DNA of 12,034 nt from an uncultured Sulfuricurvum sp. (GCF_937936435.1 NZ_CALDDG010000111.1:1-12034), one strand, 5' to 3'. Shown: positions 5,379-11,452, counted from the first letter of the stretch. The notes: generated by a model from the letters alone, not told the origin. Program-made: numbers and translations.

Positions 5379-6251
5379 TTATTGTGTTTGAGTCAGGTTC
5401 GGAAGCTCATTGGAGAGGATATCGAGATTCGGTAGCATGACGATCTCGATACGGCGGTTGAGCGCTTTTCCCTCTTTGGTGGCGTTGTCGGCGCGAGGCT
5501 GATACTCTCCATACCCTGCAGCCGAAATATTCTGCGGCATAACACCCTCGTCGATCATCAGATGAACGACAGTCAGTGCGCGTCCCGATGAAAGCTCCCA
5601 GTTGCTTGCAAAGCGGTCGTTATGAATCGGAACGGTATCCGTATGCCCCTCGATTTGGAAACGGCGCTCCGGCAGCTCTTTGAGGATATCGGCGATCTCT
5701 TTGAGCGTCTCGGTGCCTCCTGTACTTATCGTTGTGCGTCCGGTCGGAAAGAGGACGTCTTCGGGCAGGTTGATGACGAGGCGGCCGTTTTCGATCGATA
5801 CCGTCAGTTTCCCCGCATCGATCATTTTTTGGAGCTTATCGACAAAGTGAGCATAGATTTCATTGCGTTTTTGGGTTTCCGCTTCGATTTGGCGAAGGGT
5901 ATCGAGCTGTTTTTCGGTGAGGTTGAGCTTGGCTTGCAACTCTTGCAGTTTTGCTTGTTTATCGGATAGCTCCGAACGGCTGGTATTCAGGGATGATTCC
6001 AGTCGGTGGTACTCCTCGTCCAACTCTTTTTTCTTTGTTTGAAGTGCGTTGATCTCATCGTTATAGCGCTTGATCTCTTCTTGGTTTTTCTTGATTTGGA
6101 GCTGCTGTTCCTGAATGGTTCGTTGTGCCGAACCTAAAGCGGCCCGCGTGTTTTCGAGTTCTTGCAATGTCGCTTCGTGGGTTTTAGTGGTTACACACCC
6201 GGTACTGAGCAACATTACGCCACATAGGATGGATACGGTTGAGAGTCTCAT
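5379..6251 (-). CDS. OmpA-family lipoprotein with long coiled coil
   Basis: This protein tethers the outer membrane to peptidoglycan. Residues 1-19 are a lipoprotein signal ending in the lipobox LSTGC, with Cys19 the lipidation site; no Asp follows at +2. Residues about 25-135 are a charged coiled coil rich in Glu, Gln and Lys. Residues about 155-275 are an OmpA-C/MotB-type domain: LPEDVLFPTG, EGHTD (Asp205), SNWELSSGRA (Arg224), AGYGEYQP and NRRIEI (265-270). By alignment with known OmpA domains, Asp205 and Arg224 should hold diaminopimelate. The insert between them, with WELS, is typical of MotB-like members. AAGGAG lies 6 bases before the ATG. The gene appears monocistronic behind a strong promoter. 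It could serve as a generic Pal/OmpA tether or a specialised stator-like protein; I cannot tell which. Confidence 0.9.
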   Translation of the reverse strand: MRLSTVSILCGVMLLSTGCVTTKTHEATLQELENTRAALGSAQRTIQEQQLQIKKNQEEIKRYNDEINALQTKKKELDEEYHRLESSLNTSRSELSDKQAKLQELQAKLNLTEKQLDTLRQIEAETQKRNEIYAHFVDKLQKMIDAGKLTVSIENGRLVINLPEDVLFPTGRTTISTGGTETLKEIADILKELPERRFQIEGHTDTVPIHNDRFASNWELSSGRALTVVHLMIDEGVMPQNISAAGYGEYQPRADNATKEGKALNRRIEIVMLPNLDILSNELPNLTQTQ

Positions 6252-6280
6252 GATCTTCTCCTTTTAATGGGGTAAGGATC

Positions 6281-6307
6281 ATTATAACTCAGATAAAACA
6301 ATGTCAA
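6281..6307 (-). promoter_or_regulatory. Strong promoter for the ompA-like gene
   Basis: On the minus strand a perfect TTGACA (6302-6307) and a perfect TATAAT (6281-6286) are separated by 15 bp, shorter than the usual 17. The -10 is 29 bases before the start codon. The -35 lies within a 13-bp string that recurs inverted at 10378-10390. Confidence 0.55.
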
Positions 6308-6312
6308 AAACC

Positions 6313-6353
6313 TGTCCTTTTCTTTTTAGAAAAGAACAGAACGAAAAGATAAT
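6313..6353. repeat. Palindrome island 1: 41-bp module, near copy of 10399-10439
   Basis: CTTTTCT and AGAAAAG pair around TTT, followed by an ACGAAAAG tail. By hand alignment, 35 of 41 bases match 10399-10439 in the same orientation. This opens the non-coding stretch 6287-6815, which holds no convincing gene, only the hairpins listed next. It abuts the ompA promoter. Confidence 0.65.
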
Positions 6354-6363
6354 AGAACCGTTT

Positions 6364-6391
6364 ATACTTTTCTGTTTAGTCAGAAAAGTAT
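6364..6391. repeat. Palindrome island 1: 11-bp perfect hairpin
   Basis: ATACTTTTCTG pairs perfectly with CAGAAAAGTAT around TTTAGT, followed by GCAAAAG. The inverted counterpart in the second island is 10687-10716, with the same core TACTTTTCT...AGAAAAGTA and a TTTAGT loop on the minus strand. Confidence 0.65.
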
Positions 6392-6398
6392 GCAAAAG

Positions 6399-6482
6399 AC
6401 CATACCGTGATCCATAAACGCTGCGTTCCTCTCGGCACGTCTGCCTCTGGAACGGCTTTTGGTGATGGATCACGGGGATTTA
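6399..6482 (+). repeat. 84-bp nested palindrome, copy 1
   Basis: Three nested stems are visible: an outer 11-bp CCGTGATCCAT/ATGGATCACGG (6405-6415, 6465-6475), a middle CGTTCC/GGAACG (6424-6429, 6449-6454) and an inner GGCA-CGTC-TGCC (6434-6445). About 73 of 84 bases match the reverse complement of 10561-10644. It has no T-tract and no coding frame of note. It could be a mobile palindromic unit or a structured RNA. Confidence 0.75.
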
Positions 6483-6494
6483 TTTAGTTAGAAA

Positions 6495-6514
6495 ATTTTC
6501 GCTTTTGCGAAAAT
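6495..6514. repeat. Palindrome island 1: ATTTTCGC/GCGAAAAT hairpin
   Basis: An 8-bp perfect stem with loop TTTT directly follows the 84-bp unit. The same hairpin (ATTTTCGCA/TGCGAAAAT) flanks the other copy on the corresponding side, at 10532-10552. This shows that the repeated unit is longer than 84 bp. Confidence 0.6.
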
Positions 6515-6551
6515 AGATAGTGTTTGGTCTTTCCGGCATCCTCTAAAGCCG

Positions 6552-6581
6552 CGCGCGAAGCAGCAGTGCGAGAGTCGCGCG
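6552..6581. repeat. Palindrome island 1: CGCGCGA/TCGCGCG hairpin with GCA-N4-TGC tip
   Basis: CGCGCGA (6552-6558) pairs with TCGCGCG (6575-6581). Inside, GCA-GCAG-TGC (6560-6569) forms a tip like those of the 84-bp units. The region is much more GC-rich than its surroundings. Confidence 0.55.
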
Positions 6582-6615
6582 AGCGATTTGCCACAGGGAC
6601 GAGGTTTTTTTGGTG

Positions 6616-6641
6616 ACTTTTTTTGCCGGAACAAAAAAAGT
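6616..6641. repeat. Palindrome island 1: ACTTTTTTTG/CAAAAAAAGT hairpin
   Basis: A perfect 10-bp stem encloses CCGGAA. Seven Ts lie in the left arm and seven As in the right arm. With no GC-rich stem before a T-tract it is not a normal terminator. I regard it as a dispersed intergenic hairpin. Confidence 0.55.
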
Positions 6642-6674
6642 GATAAGAGTTTTAAAAGAGTCGGAGAGTTTGTA

Positions 6675-6696
6675 TTCCCAACGAGAACGTTGGGAA
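6675..6696. repeat. Palindrome island 1: TTCCCAACG/CGTTGGGAA hairpin
   Basis: A perfect 9-bp stem with tetraloop AGAA. Similar strings (TTCCCAACGAGAACGTTGGGAA types) are, as far as I recall, dispersed in several bacterial genomes. No T-tract follows. Confidence 0.6.
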
Positions 6697-6740
6697 CGAA
6701 GAAAAATAGAAAAGTAGGGAGTTATTTTGAAACGTAGGAT

Positions 6741-6778
6741 GAGGGAAGGGGAATAAAAAAGTAACCTGTCCCCTTTTT
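6741..6778. repeat. G-rich hairpin element, copy C
   Basis: AAGGGGA (6746-6752) pairs with TCCCCTT (6769-6775), with a T-run on the plus strand. The minus strand reads AAAAAGGGGACAGGTTAC followed by TTTTTT and CCCC-TTCCC. It is the clearest member of the family shared with 3541-3583 and 4531-4568. It ends 38 bases beyond the stop of the AT-rich gene. Confidence 0.55.
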
Positions 6779-6815
6779 CAAATAGTTCTTTAAGGATGAG
6801 AGAAGTGCTTCATAT

Positions 6816-8215
6816 TTAATAAAATAGTTTATTTTTTATAGTTGAGATATTGTTTTTTCCAGCTTTATAATCACTTGCTGTTTTTGCTACAGTAAACTGA
6901 TATCTTTTGTCATTTTTGAAAATCAATTTATGATGTTTTCCTTCTTCAGAGATTGTAAATCCAATATCTTGAAGTACTTGTTTGTCTCGTGGGCTTAATT
7001 TACTAAAGTTATCAAAAACTTCTTTTAATCCATCGATGATACGATTTTTATAGCCAGATATTTTGTTAGCATTGATAAGACTATTTAATAATAAGGCTTT
7101 GCGGCTTCCTTCTTCAGCATTTTGTAGTTCAGAGTGTAAAATTGTGATTAAAAGGTCATTATATTCATTTGGATATAGTTCTTCTTCTTCACCGGGAGTA
7201 AGGATTGAACTTTCGGTTTGCACTTCTTTATTGAGCGCATTAATATGAGTTCGTAGACGATTTATTTCCAATCCTAAGAAATGGATTTGCTCATTTTTTG
7301 CTTCTAATTCACCATCAAAAGTGAACATATATTCATTTAGCTCAGTTGAACCCTTGTCTCGTAGAAGTTTAATCTTTGTTTTAAAATGAAGATCTTTTAA
7401 ATATGACCAAGTAGCTTCTCTGACTAATTGTTGGGACAATAGAGCTTCTTTTACTATGCGTGTTATGTCTTTTTCGAGATCACTTGGTGCTTGATATTTA
7501 CCATAAGGAAATAAACGTGTATTACCCATTCCATACGGCCAGTAAATTCCAACTGCACCAAGATAAACATTTTGACGTGAGGTTAATTCCATAATCTTAT
7601 ATGAAAAAGCTCGATCTGGCTCAACAATGACATGGGCCATACCTGCTAAATGATGTGCAACATTTTCTGGATTAATATATGGTTTATTATCATCAGATAC
7701 ACTAATATATATTACTGGCATAATATTTGAAGTTTCGCTGTTAAGTATTTTTCTGACAAATTCAAGATCTTTTTCTTCTAAATAGTAGGCTTTATCCAAT
7801 ACTTTTAAATCGCCATCAATACCGCTTCCTAATTCATCAAGGATTTGTTTAACAATGTATGGTTTTTTTGCTTTAGGTATTTGTCTACTTGGAATTTCAG
7901 ATGTCCATGATAATTGGAAAGTAAGATTATATTCATTGTTAAATTTTGCTCCAACAATTTCTGTAATCCATCTATCATCTTTCTCTCCTTTTTTTTCATA
8001 ACGTATTCCTACACCTTCATATTCGTGATTAATACATCTAATTATATGAATGCTCTCATCGTTCAGTATTTTTAAAAATTCATCATCAATTTTTAAGAAA
8101 TCACTTTTTTTAAATTTTGAATGCTGGCTTCCATCAAGCCATTTAACGCAATATCGATAAGTTGATCTAAAGTAGCAGTATTATTTACAGTAAATTGAGT
8201 TTGAAAAAGAAGCAT
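6816..8215 (-). pseudogene. AT-rich unrecognised gene with a 5' frameshift (about 466 aa if repaired)
   Basis: From the ATG at 8213-8215 the frame reads MLLFQTQFTVNNTATLDQ and stops at 8093-8095. From about 8150 the neighbouring frame reads KWLDGSQHSKFKKSDFLKID and stays open to the stop at 6816. Adding one A to the AAA run at 8142-8144 joins them (LIDIAL-KWLDGS), giving about 466 aa. Without repair, the main frame's first usual start is a TTG at 7799, leaving 327 aa. Visible parts of the main frame: a hydrophobic core with MPVIYISVSDDNKPYINPE and AHHLAGMAHVIVE, a VGIYWPYG motif, a coiled coil (ELEAKNEQIHFLGLEINRLR) and a C-terminal GKHHKLIFKNDKRYQFT. There is no membrane segment. It is strikingly AT-rich beside htpG and stands alone between palindromes, suggesting acquired DNA. 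A defence or effector role is speculation. A sequencing error is the alternative to a true frameshift. Confidence 0.65.
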
Positions 8216-8246
8216 ATTAATTATTACCTTCCCATTTTTTTACATA

Positions 8247-8252
8247 ATTATA
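8247..8252 (-). promoter_or_regulatory. -10 box for the AT-rich gene
   Basis: The minus strand has a perfect TATAAT 31 bases before the ATG at 8215. A GGAAGG ribosome site lies about 11 bases before the ATG, somewhat far. The presence of both supports 8215 as the original start of the gene. Confidence 0.5.
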
Positions 8253-8316
8253 TTGAAAAAAAATAGAAAATGATATTTTTAATTGATAGGATCAATATTA
8301 GTACAATCCATTAAAC

Positions 8317-8334
8317 TTCCCGCTTTCGCGGGAA
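8317..8334. repeat. TTCCCGC-TTTC-GCGGGAA hairpin
   Basis: A 7-bp perfect stem with a TTTC loop, followed by TGACGGGA. It resembles the ATTCCC-N8-GGGAAT class of dispersed repeats (for example neisserial dRS3) found in many proteobacteria. It is the second of two hairpins downstream of htpG. Confidence 0.6.
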
Positions 8335-8347
8335 TGACGGGAGATAG

Positions 8348-8386
8348 ATTCCGTATCTACCCTAAAGGGCACGTTAAGTACGGAAT
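8348..8386. repeat. ATTCCGTA/TACGGAAT hairpin just after htpG
   Basis: An 8-bp perfect outer stem (8348-8355, 8379-8386) encloses CCCT-AA-AGGG (8360-8369). It begins three bases past the htpG stop codon and shares the GGAATGAC edge with the hairpin at 8317. It could stabilise the mRNA end or help termination, but no T-tract follows on the minus strand. Confidence 0.55.
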
Positions 8387-8389
8387 GAC

Positions 8390-10270
8390 TTACAGCGCTT
8401 TCGCCATAATACGGTTAAGACGAGCAATAAACCCTGCGGTGTCCGCTAGCGTCTCACCCTCATAGAGTTTCGCCTGATCGAGTAATACATGCGCTGCATC
8501 GTCGATGAGGTTCATGTCTGCACTGTCAGAAAGTTTTTTGATCAACTCATGGTTCGGGTTGATTTGTAGGATCGGTTTCGGAGCCGGGAAATCCCCGCCC
8601 ATTTGCCCGAACTGTTTCATCATCTGCGCCATCATATAGCCTTGGTCTTCTTTATCGACTTTCAGACACACGGCTGACTCGGTGAGATCAAAGGTCGTTT
8701 CGACTTTCGATACGTTTTCACCCAAAGCATTTTGGAGCTGTCCGACGAAGCCCTCTAGGCTTTTCGCTTTCTCTTCGTGCTCTTTTTTCTCTTCTTCGGA
8801 CTCTTCGAGTTTCGCATCGGTGACGTTGACGAATTTATACTCATTGTACTCGGTTACCATCGGGAATACGATGGTGTCGATCTCTTCGTTGAGGACGAGT
8901 ACGTCGATCCCTTTGGCTTTGAAACGCTCTAGGGCAGGGGAGTTTTTGAGCATAGAGAGAGACATTTTCGCCGTGATGTAGTAGATCTCTTTTTTCTCGG
9001 CGTCTACACCCTCGACGAATTTGCTGAACATCACCGGCTCATCAGAGTTCAGGGTGTTGAGTTTGAGAAGCTCTAGGATTTTCTCGCGATTACCGAAATC
9101 GCTGTAGAGACCCTCTTTGAGGACGTTTCCGAACTCTTTGTAGAACGTCTCGTATTTCTCGGTGTCGTTTTCCGCCAATTTAGCAAGCTCGCCCAACACT
9201 TTTTTAACCGATGCGTTTTTGATCTTCGCCATGACGCGGTTGCTTTGGAGGATTTCGCGGCTGACGTTGAGCGGAAGGTCGGCAGAATCGATCACCCCGC
9301 GCAAGAAACGCAAGTACGTCGGCATAAGCTCTTTTTCATCGTCGGTGATGAAGACACGGTTGATGTAGAGTTTGATACCGCTTTGGTAATCGACACGGTA
9401 CAAGTCCATCGGCGCTTTGGACGGCACGTAGAAGAGGGTGGTGTACTCTAACGCACCCTCAGCCTTGTTGTGCATCCATACAAGTGGCTCGGAAGAGTCG
9501 TGCGCGATGCTCGAATAAAAGTCTTTGTACTCTTCGTCAGAAATTTCGGATTTAGAGATCGTCCAGAGAGCGTTAGCCTTATTGATTTGTTTGTTGACGA
9601 TTTCGTTGTGACCTTTCTCTTCACCCTCTGCAGGTGCTACCCACTCCTCTTTGTCCATGAAGATCGGGAACGGGATGTGGTTGGAGTATTTTTTAACGAT
9701 AGAGTCGATGCGGTGCGTTTCTAGGAACTCCGCTTCGTCGTCTTTGAGGTGCATGATGATCGTCGTACCGTGGCTGTCGCGCTCTGCGGGCTCGATATCG
9801 TATTCGCTTCCCGCCATGGATGACCATTTGTACGCTTGCTCTTCACCCGCTTTGCGGCTGATGACTTCGACTTTGTCCGCTACCATGAACGACGCGTAGA
9901 ATCCGACCCCGAACTGACCGATGAGTTTGGAATCTTTTTTCTGATCGCCTGAGAGTTTTTCCAAGAACGCTTTGGTTCCCGATTTCGCGATGGTTCCGAG
10001 ATTCTCTACGAGATCGGTTTCGTTCATCCCGATACCCGTATCGCTGATAGAGAGGGTTTTCGCCTCTTTGTCGATGACGATATCGATGCGCGGAGCGAAG
10101 TTGATTCCTTTGTAGTTTTCGTCGGTGAGGACGAGCATGTTTAGTTTATCAAGTGCGTCGGAGCTGTTGGAAACCAACTCGCGGACGAAAATCTCTTTGT
10201 TGGAGTACAAAGAGTGGATCATGAGGTGCAAGATTTGTGAGACTTCAGTCTGGAACTGATGTTTTGCCAT
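8390..10270 (-). CDS. htpG: HtpG, bacterial Hsp90 chaperone
   Basis: HtpG is the cytoplasmic ATP-dependent Hsp90 homologue that helps mature and refold client proteins during heat and other stress, working as a homodimer. I start it at the ATG at 10268-10270 (626 aa, the usual length) because AAGGA lies about 9 bases upstream and MAKHQFQTEVSQILHLMIHS is the family's normal N-terminus; the frame extends 16 codons further without support. GHKL ATPase motifs are present: ELVSNSSDALDKL with the catalytic Glu and the ATP-Mg Asn, DTGIGM, and GQFGVGFYASFMV. The middle domain has LYINRVFI and NVSREILQSNRV, including the catalytic-loop Arg. The C-terminal dimerisation domain ends at LNRIMAKAL. A charged stretch (LEESEEEKKEHEEK) precedes the C-terminal domain. 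It appears to be a single-gene unit with a HAIR-like operator upstream. Confidence 0.97.
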   Translation of the reverse strand: MAKHQFQTEVSQILHLMIHSLYSNKEIFVRELVSNSSDALDKLNMLVLTDENYKGINFAPRIDIVIDKEAKTLSISDTGIGMNETDLVENLGTIAKSGTKAFLEKLSGDQKKDSKLIGQFGVGFYASFMVADKVEVISRKAGEEQAYKWSSMAGSEYDIEPAERDSHGTTIIMHLKDDEAEFLETHRIDSIVKKYSNHIPFPIFMDKEEWVAPAEGEEKGHNEIVNKQINKANALWTISKSEISDEEYKDFYSSIAHDSSEPLVWMHNKAEGALEYTTLFYVPSKAPMDLYRVDYQSGIKLYINRVFITDDEKELMPTYLRFLRGVIDSADLPLNVSREILQSNRVMAKIKNASVKKVLGELAKLAENDTEKYETFYKEFGNVLKEGLYSDFGNREKILELLKLNTLNSDEPVMFSKFVEGVDAEKKEIYYITAKMSLSMLKNSPALERFKAKGIDVLVLNEEIDTIVFPMVTEYNEYKFVNVTDAKLEESEEEKKEHEEKAKSLEGFVGQLQNALGENVSKVETTFDLTESAVCLKVDKEDQGYMMAQMMKQFGQMGGDFPAPKPILQINPNHELIKKLSDSADMNLIDDAAHVLLDQAKLYEGETLADTAGFIARLNRIMAKAL

Positions 10271-10308
10271 GTGACTGTTTCCTTTAAATTGTAAAATTTT
10301 GAGCTGTG

Positions 10309-10337
10309 ATTGTAACAAAATAGTTTTAATAATGCAA
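10309..10337 (-). promoter_or_regulatory. Promoter for htpG
   Basis: The minus strand has TTGCAT (10332-10337), 17 bp, then TGT-TACAAT with the -10 at 10309-10314. The predicted start near 10302 gives a leader of about 32 bases. A second TACAAT at 10288-10293 is closer to the gene but lacks the TG extension. Confidence 0.55.
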
Positions 10338-10348
10338 GAAGTATCAAT

Positions 10349-10375
10349 TAAGTTTAGTGTAATTGACTAAACTTA
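10349..10375. promoter_or_regulatory. HAIR-like inverted repeat upstream of htpG (candidate HspR operator)
   Basis: TAAGTTTAGT-N7-ACTAAACTTA is a perfect 10-bp inverted repeat with a 7-base spacer. The HspR site (HAIR) is CTTGAGT-N7-ACTCAAG; the spacer is identical and 5 of 7 bases match in each arm. It ends 12 bp upstream of the htpG -35 box. HspR controls heat-shock genes in Helicobacter and Campylobacter, so the setting fits. Assignment to HspR is inference. Confidence 0.5.
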
Positions 10376-10398
10376 CTTTTTTGACATTGTATTTTTCA

Positions 10399-10439
10399 TG
10401 TACTTTTCTTTTTAGAAAATAAAAGTACGAAAAGAAAAG
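10399..10439. repeat. Palindrome island 2: 41-bp module, near copy of 6313-6353
   Basis: GTACTTTT (10400-10407) pairs with AAAAGTAC (10421-10428), followed by GAAAAG. 35 of 41 bases match 6313-6353 in the same orientation. The non-coding stretch from here to 10723 holds only palindromes; I see no gene in it. Confidence 0.65.
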
Positions 10440-10440
10440 C

Positions 10441-10513
10441 GCCGCGTAACAGAACGCTACCAGTCGATTTGGCACTACTGCCATCGACTGGGCTCTATGT
10501 GTGTTGTCGCGGC
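10441..10513. repeat. 73-bp nested palindrome with GGCA-N4-TGCC tip
   Basis: The outer stem GCCGCG/CGCGGC (10441-10446, 10508-10513) encloses a 9-bp CCAGTCGAT/ATCGACTGG stem (10460-10468, 10483-10491), which encloses GGCA-CTAC-TGCC (10471-10482). The stems differ from those of the 84-bp units, but the nested plan and the tip are the same. TAACAGAAC and the GTGTGTT of the other flank could add pairs. Confidence 0.7.
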
Positions 10514-10552
10514 AAAATTATTAATGTAATAATTTTCGCAAAGTGCGAAAAT
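10514..10552. repeat. Palindrome island 2: two overlapping, mutually exclusive hairpins
   Basis: AAAATTATTA-ATG-TAATAATTTT (10514-10536) and ATTTTCGCA-AAG-TGCGAAAAT (10532-10552) share bases 10532-10536, so only one can form at a time. The second corresponds to the hairpin at 6495-6514. Confidence 0.6.
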
Positions 10553-10560
10553 AAATCGAA

Positions 10561-10644
10561 TAAATCCCCGTGATCCATTACCTAGAGCCGCTCCGAAGGC
10601 AGACGTGCCGAGAGGAGCGAAGCGTTTTTGGAGCACGGTATGTT
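10561..10644 (-). repeat. 84-bp nested palindrome, copy 2 (inverted)
   Basis: This is the reverse-complement counterpart of 6399-6482. The stems are CCGTGATCCA/TGGAGCACGG with one mismatch (10568-10577, 10629-10638), CGCTCC/GGAGCG (10589-10594, 10614-10619) and GGCA-GACG-TGCC (10598-10609). Relative to copy 1, the third middle-stem pair is C-G instead of T-A, so pairing is preserved. Confidence 0.75.
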
Positions 10645-10686
10645 CTTTTCAGAGAAACATCCCTTCGGGAACGCTACGCTTGTTTT

Positions 10687-10716
10687 GCTACTTTTCTCAC
10701 TAAAGAGAAAAGTAGC
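10687..10716. repeat. Palindrome island 2: 12-bp perfect hairpin after truA
   Basis: GCTACTTTTCTC pairs perfectly with GAGAAAAGTAGC around ACTAAA. It starts 8 bases beyond the truA stop on the minus strand. The transcript side lacks a T-tract (AAAAC follows), so it is not a standard terminator, though it could protect the mRNA 3' end. It matches the hairpin at 6364-6391. Confidence 0.6.
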
Positions 10717-10723
10717 TATAAGA

Positions 10724-11452
10724 TCAGTATTTGATACGCGTAAGATACAGCCCGTTATGCGGCGCGATATCCGTAGAGTGCCGCTTGACGCGGTTTAGCT
10801 GCTCTATCAGCTGTTCTTTCGTCGCTTTTCCCGCCGAAATACGGAGCAAAAACCCGACCATCAGGCGGATTTGGGAGCGTAAGAAGCCGTTTCCTTCGAA
10901 CACGATGATAAAGTGCCCTTTGTACGAGTAGGCATAGGCACGGTAGATGATACGGGTATGGTGTTCCAAATCATTGCCGCTTTTTTTGAAAAACTCGAAA
11001 TCATGGGTTCCGACGAAACAGCCTATCGCATCACGGACCGCATCACGGTCGAGGGAGGGGACGAAAGTGATGAAGTTATCCTCGAACGGATTGCCAAGTC
11101 CCTCTTTGATGACGTATCGGTAGACACGGCGTTTGGCACTGTAGCGGGCATGAAAGTCCTCATCCACGAACTCGATCCGCTGTATCCGCATGGCGGGGGG
11201 GAGCTGAACATTGAGCATTTCGCGTAAGCGGTGCAGGTCAGTCCAAAAATCGGGGAGATCGACGTGGATCACCTGATGGGTCGCGTGAACGCCGCGATCA
11301 GTTCGTCCGGAGGCTTTTGGGGTGGCGGTGATTTTAAGCCGATGGAGTACGGTGATCAGATGTCCCATCACAGTGTTGTCGGTGTTGGGCTGTTGTTGAG
11401 AACCCATAAACGCAGAGCCGTTGTAGCTCAGTGTTATTTTGGCACGGCTCAA
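10724..11452 (-). CDS. truA: TruA, tRNA pseudouridine(38-40) synthase
   Basis: TruA converts uridines 38, 39 and 40 in the anticodon arm of many tRNAs to pseudouridine, as a cytoplasmic homodimer. The 242-residue length is normal. The catalytic motif ASGRTDRGVHA places the nucleophilic Asp at residue 52. FHARYSAKRRVYRYVI (about 100-115) holds the conserved Tyr and basic residues of the active site, and NGFLRSQIRLMVG in the last third is also typical. The start is a TTG at 11450-11452, with GGGAG 6 bases upstream. Its TTG overlaps the TGA of the upstream permease gene (shared TTGA), so the two are very likely translationally coupled. This pairing with a LptF/LptG-type gene is, as I recall, common in Campylobacterota. 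Confidence 0.95.
   Translation of the reverse strand: MSRAKITLSYNGSAFMGSQQQPNTDNTVMGHLITVLHRLKITATPKASGRTDRGVHATHQVIHVDLPDFWTDLHRLREMLNVQLPPAMRIQRIEFVDEDFHARYSAKRRVYRYVIKEGLGNPFEDNFITFVPSLDRDAVRDAIGCFVGTHDFEFFKKSGNDLEHHTRIIYRAYAYSYKGHFIIVFEGNGFLRSQIRLMVGFLLRISAGKATKEQLIEQLNRVKRHSTDIAPHNGLYLTRIKY

Noticed and set aside
6287..6815. A tRNA or CRISPR array in the palindrome-rich island.
   Set aside because: No cloverleaf with conserved T-arm or anticodon-arm bases is seen, and the palindromes are neither identical nor evenly spaced.
8105..8111. A slippery heptamer A-AAA-AAA (minus strand, in frame with the ATG at 8215) 12 bases before the frame-0 stop, suggesting programmed -1 frameshifting in the AT-rich gene.
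   Set aside because: The shift there would yield a peptide lacking the KWLDGSQHSKF stretch, which reads as real coding sequence in the downstream frame. A single lost A at 8142-8144 explains the data more simply, and no clear stimulatory structure follows the heptamer.
10441..10513. Integron attC site (palindrome starting with GCCGCGTAAC).
   Set aside because: The TAAC is not matched by a GTTRRRY box at the other end, no cassette-like gene adjoins it, and there is no integrase in the window.
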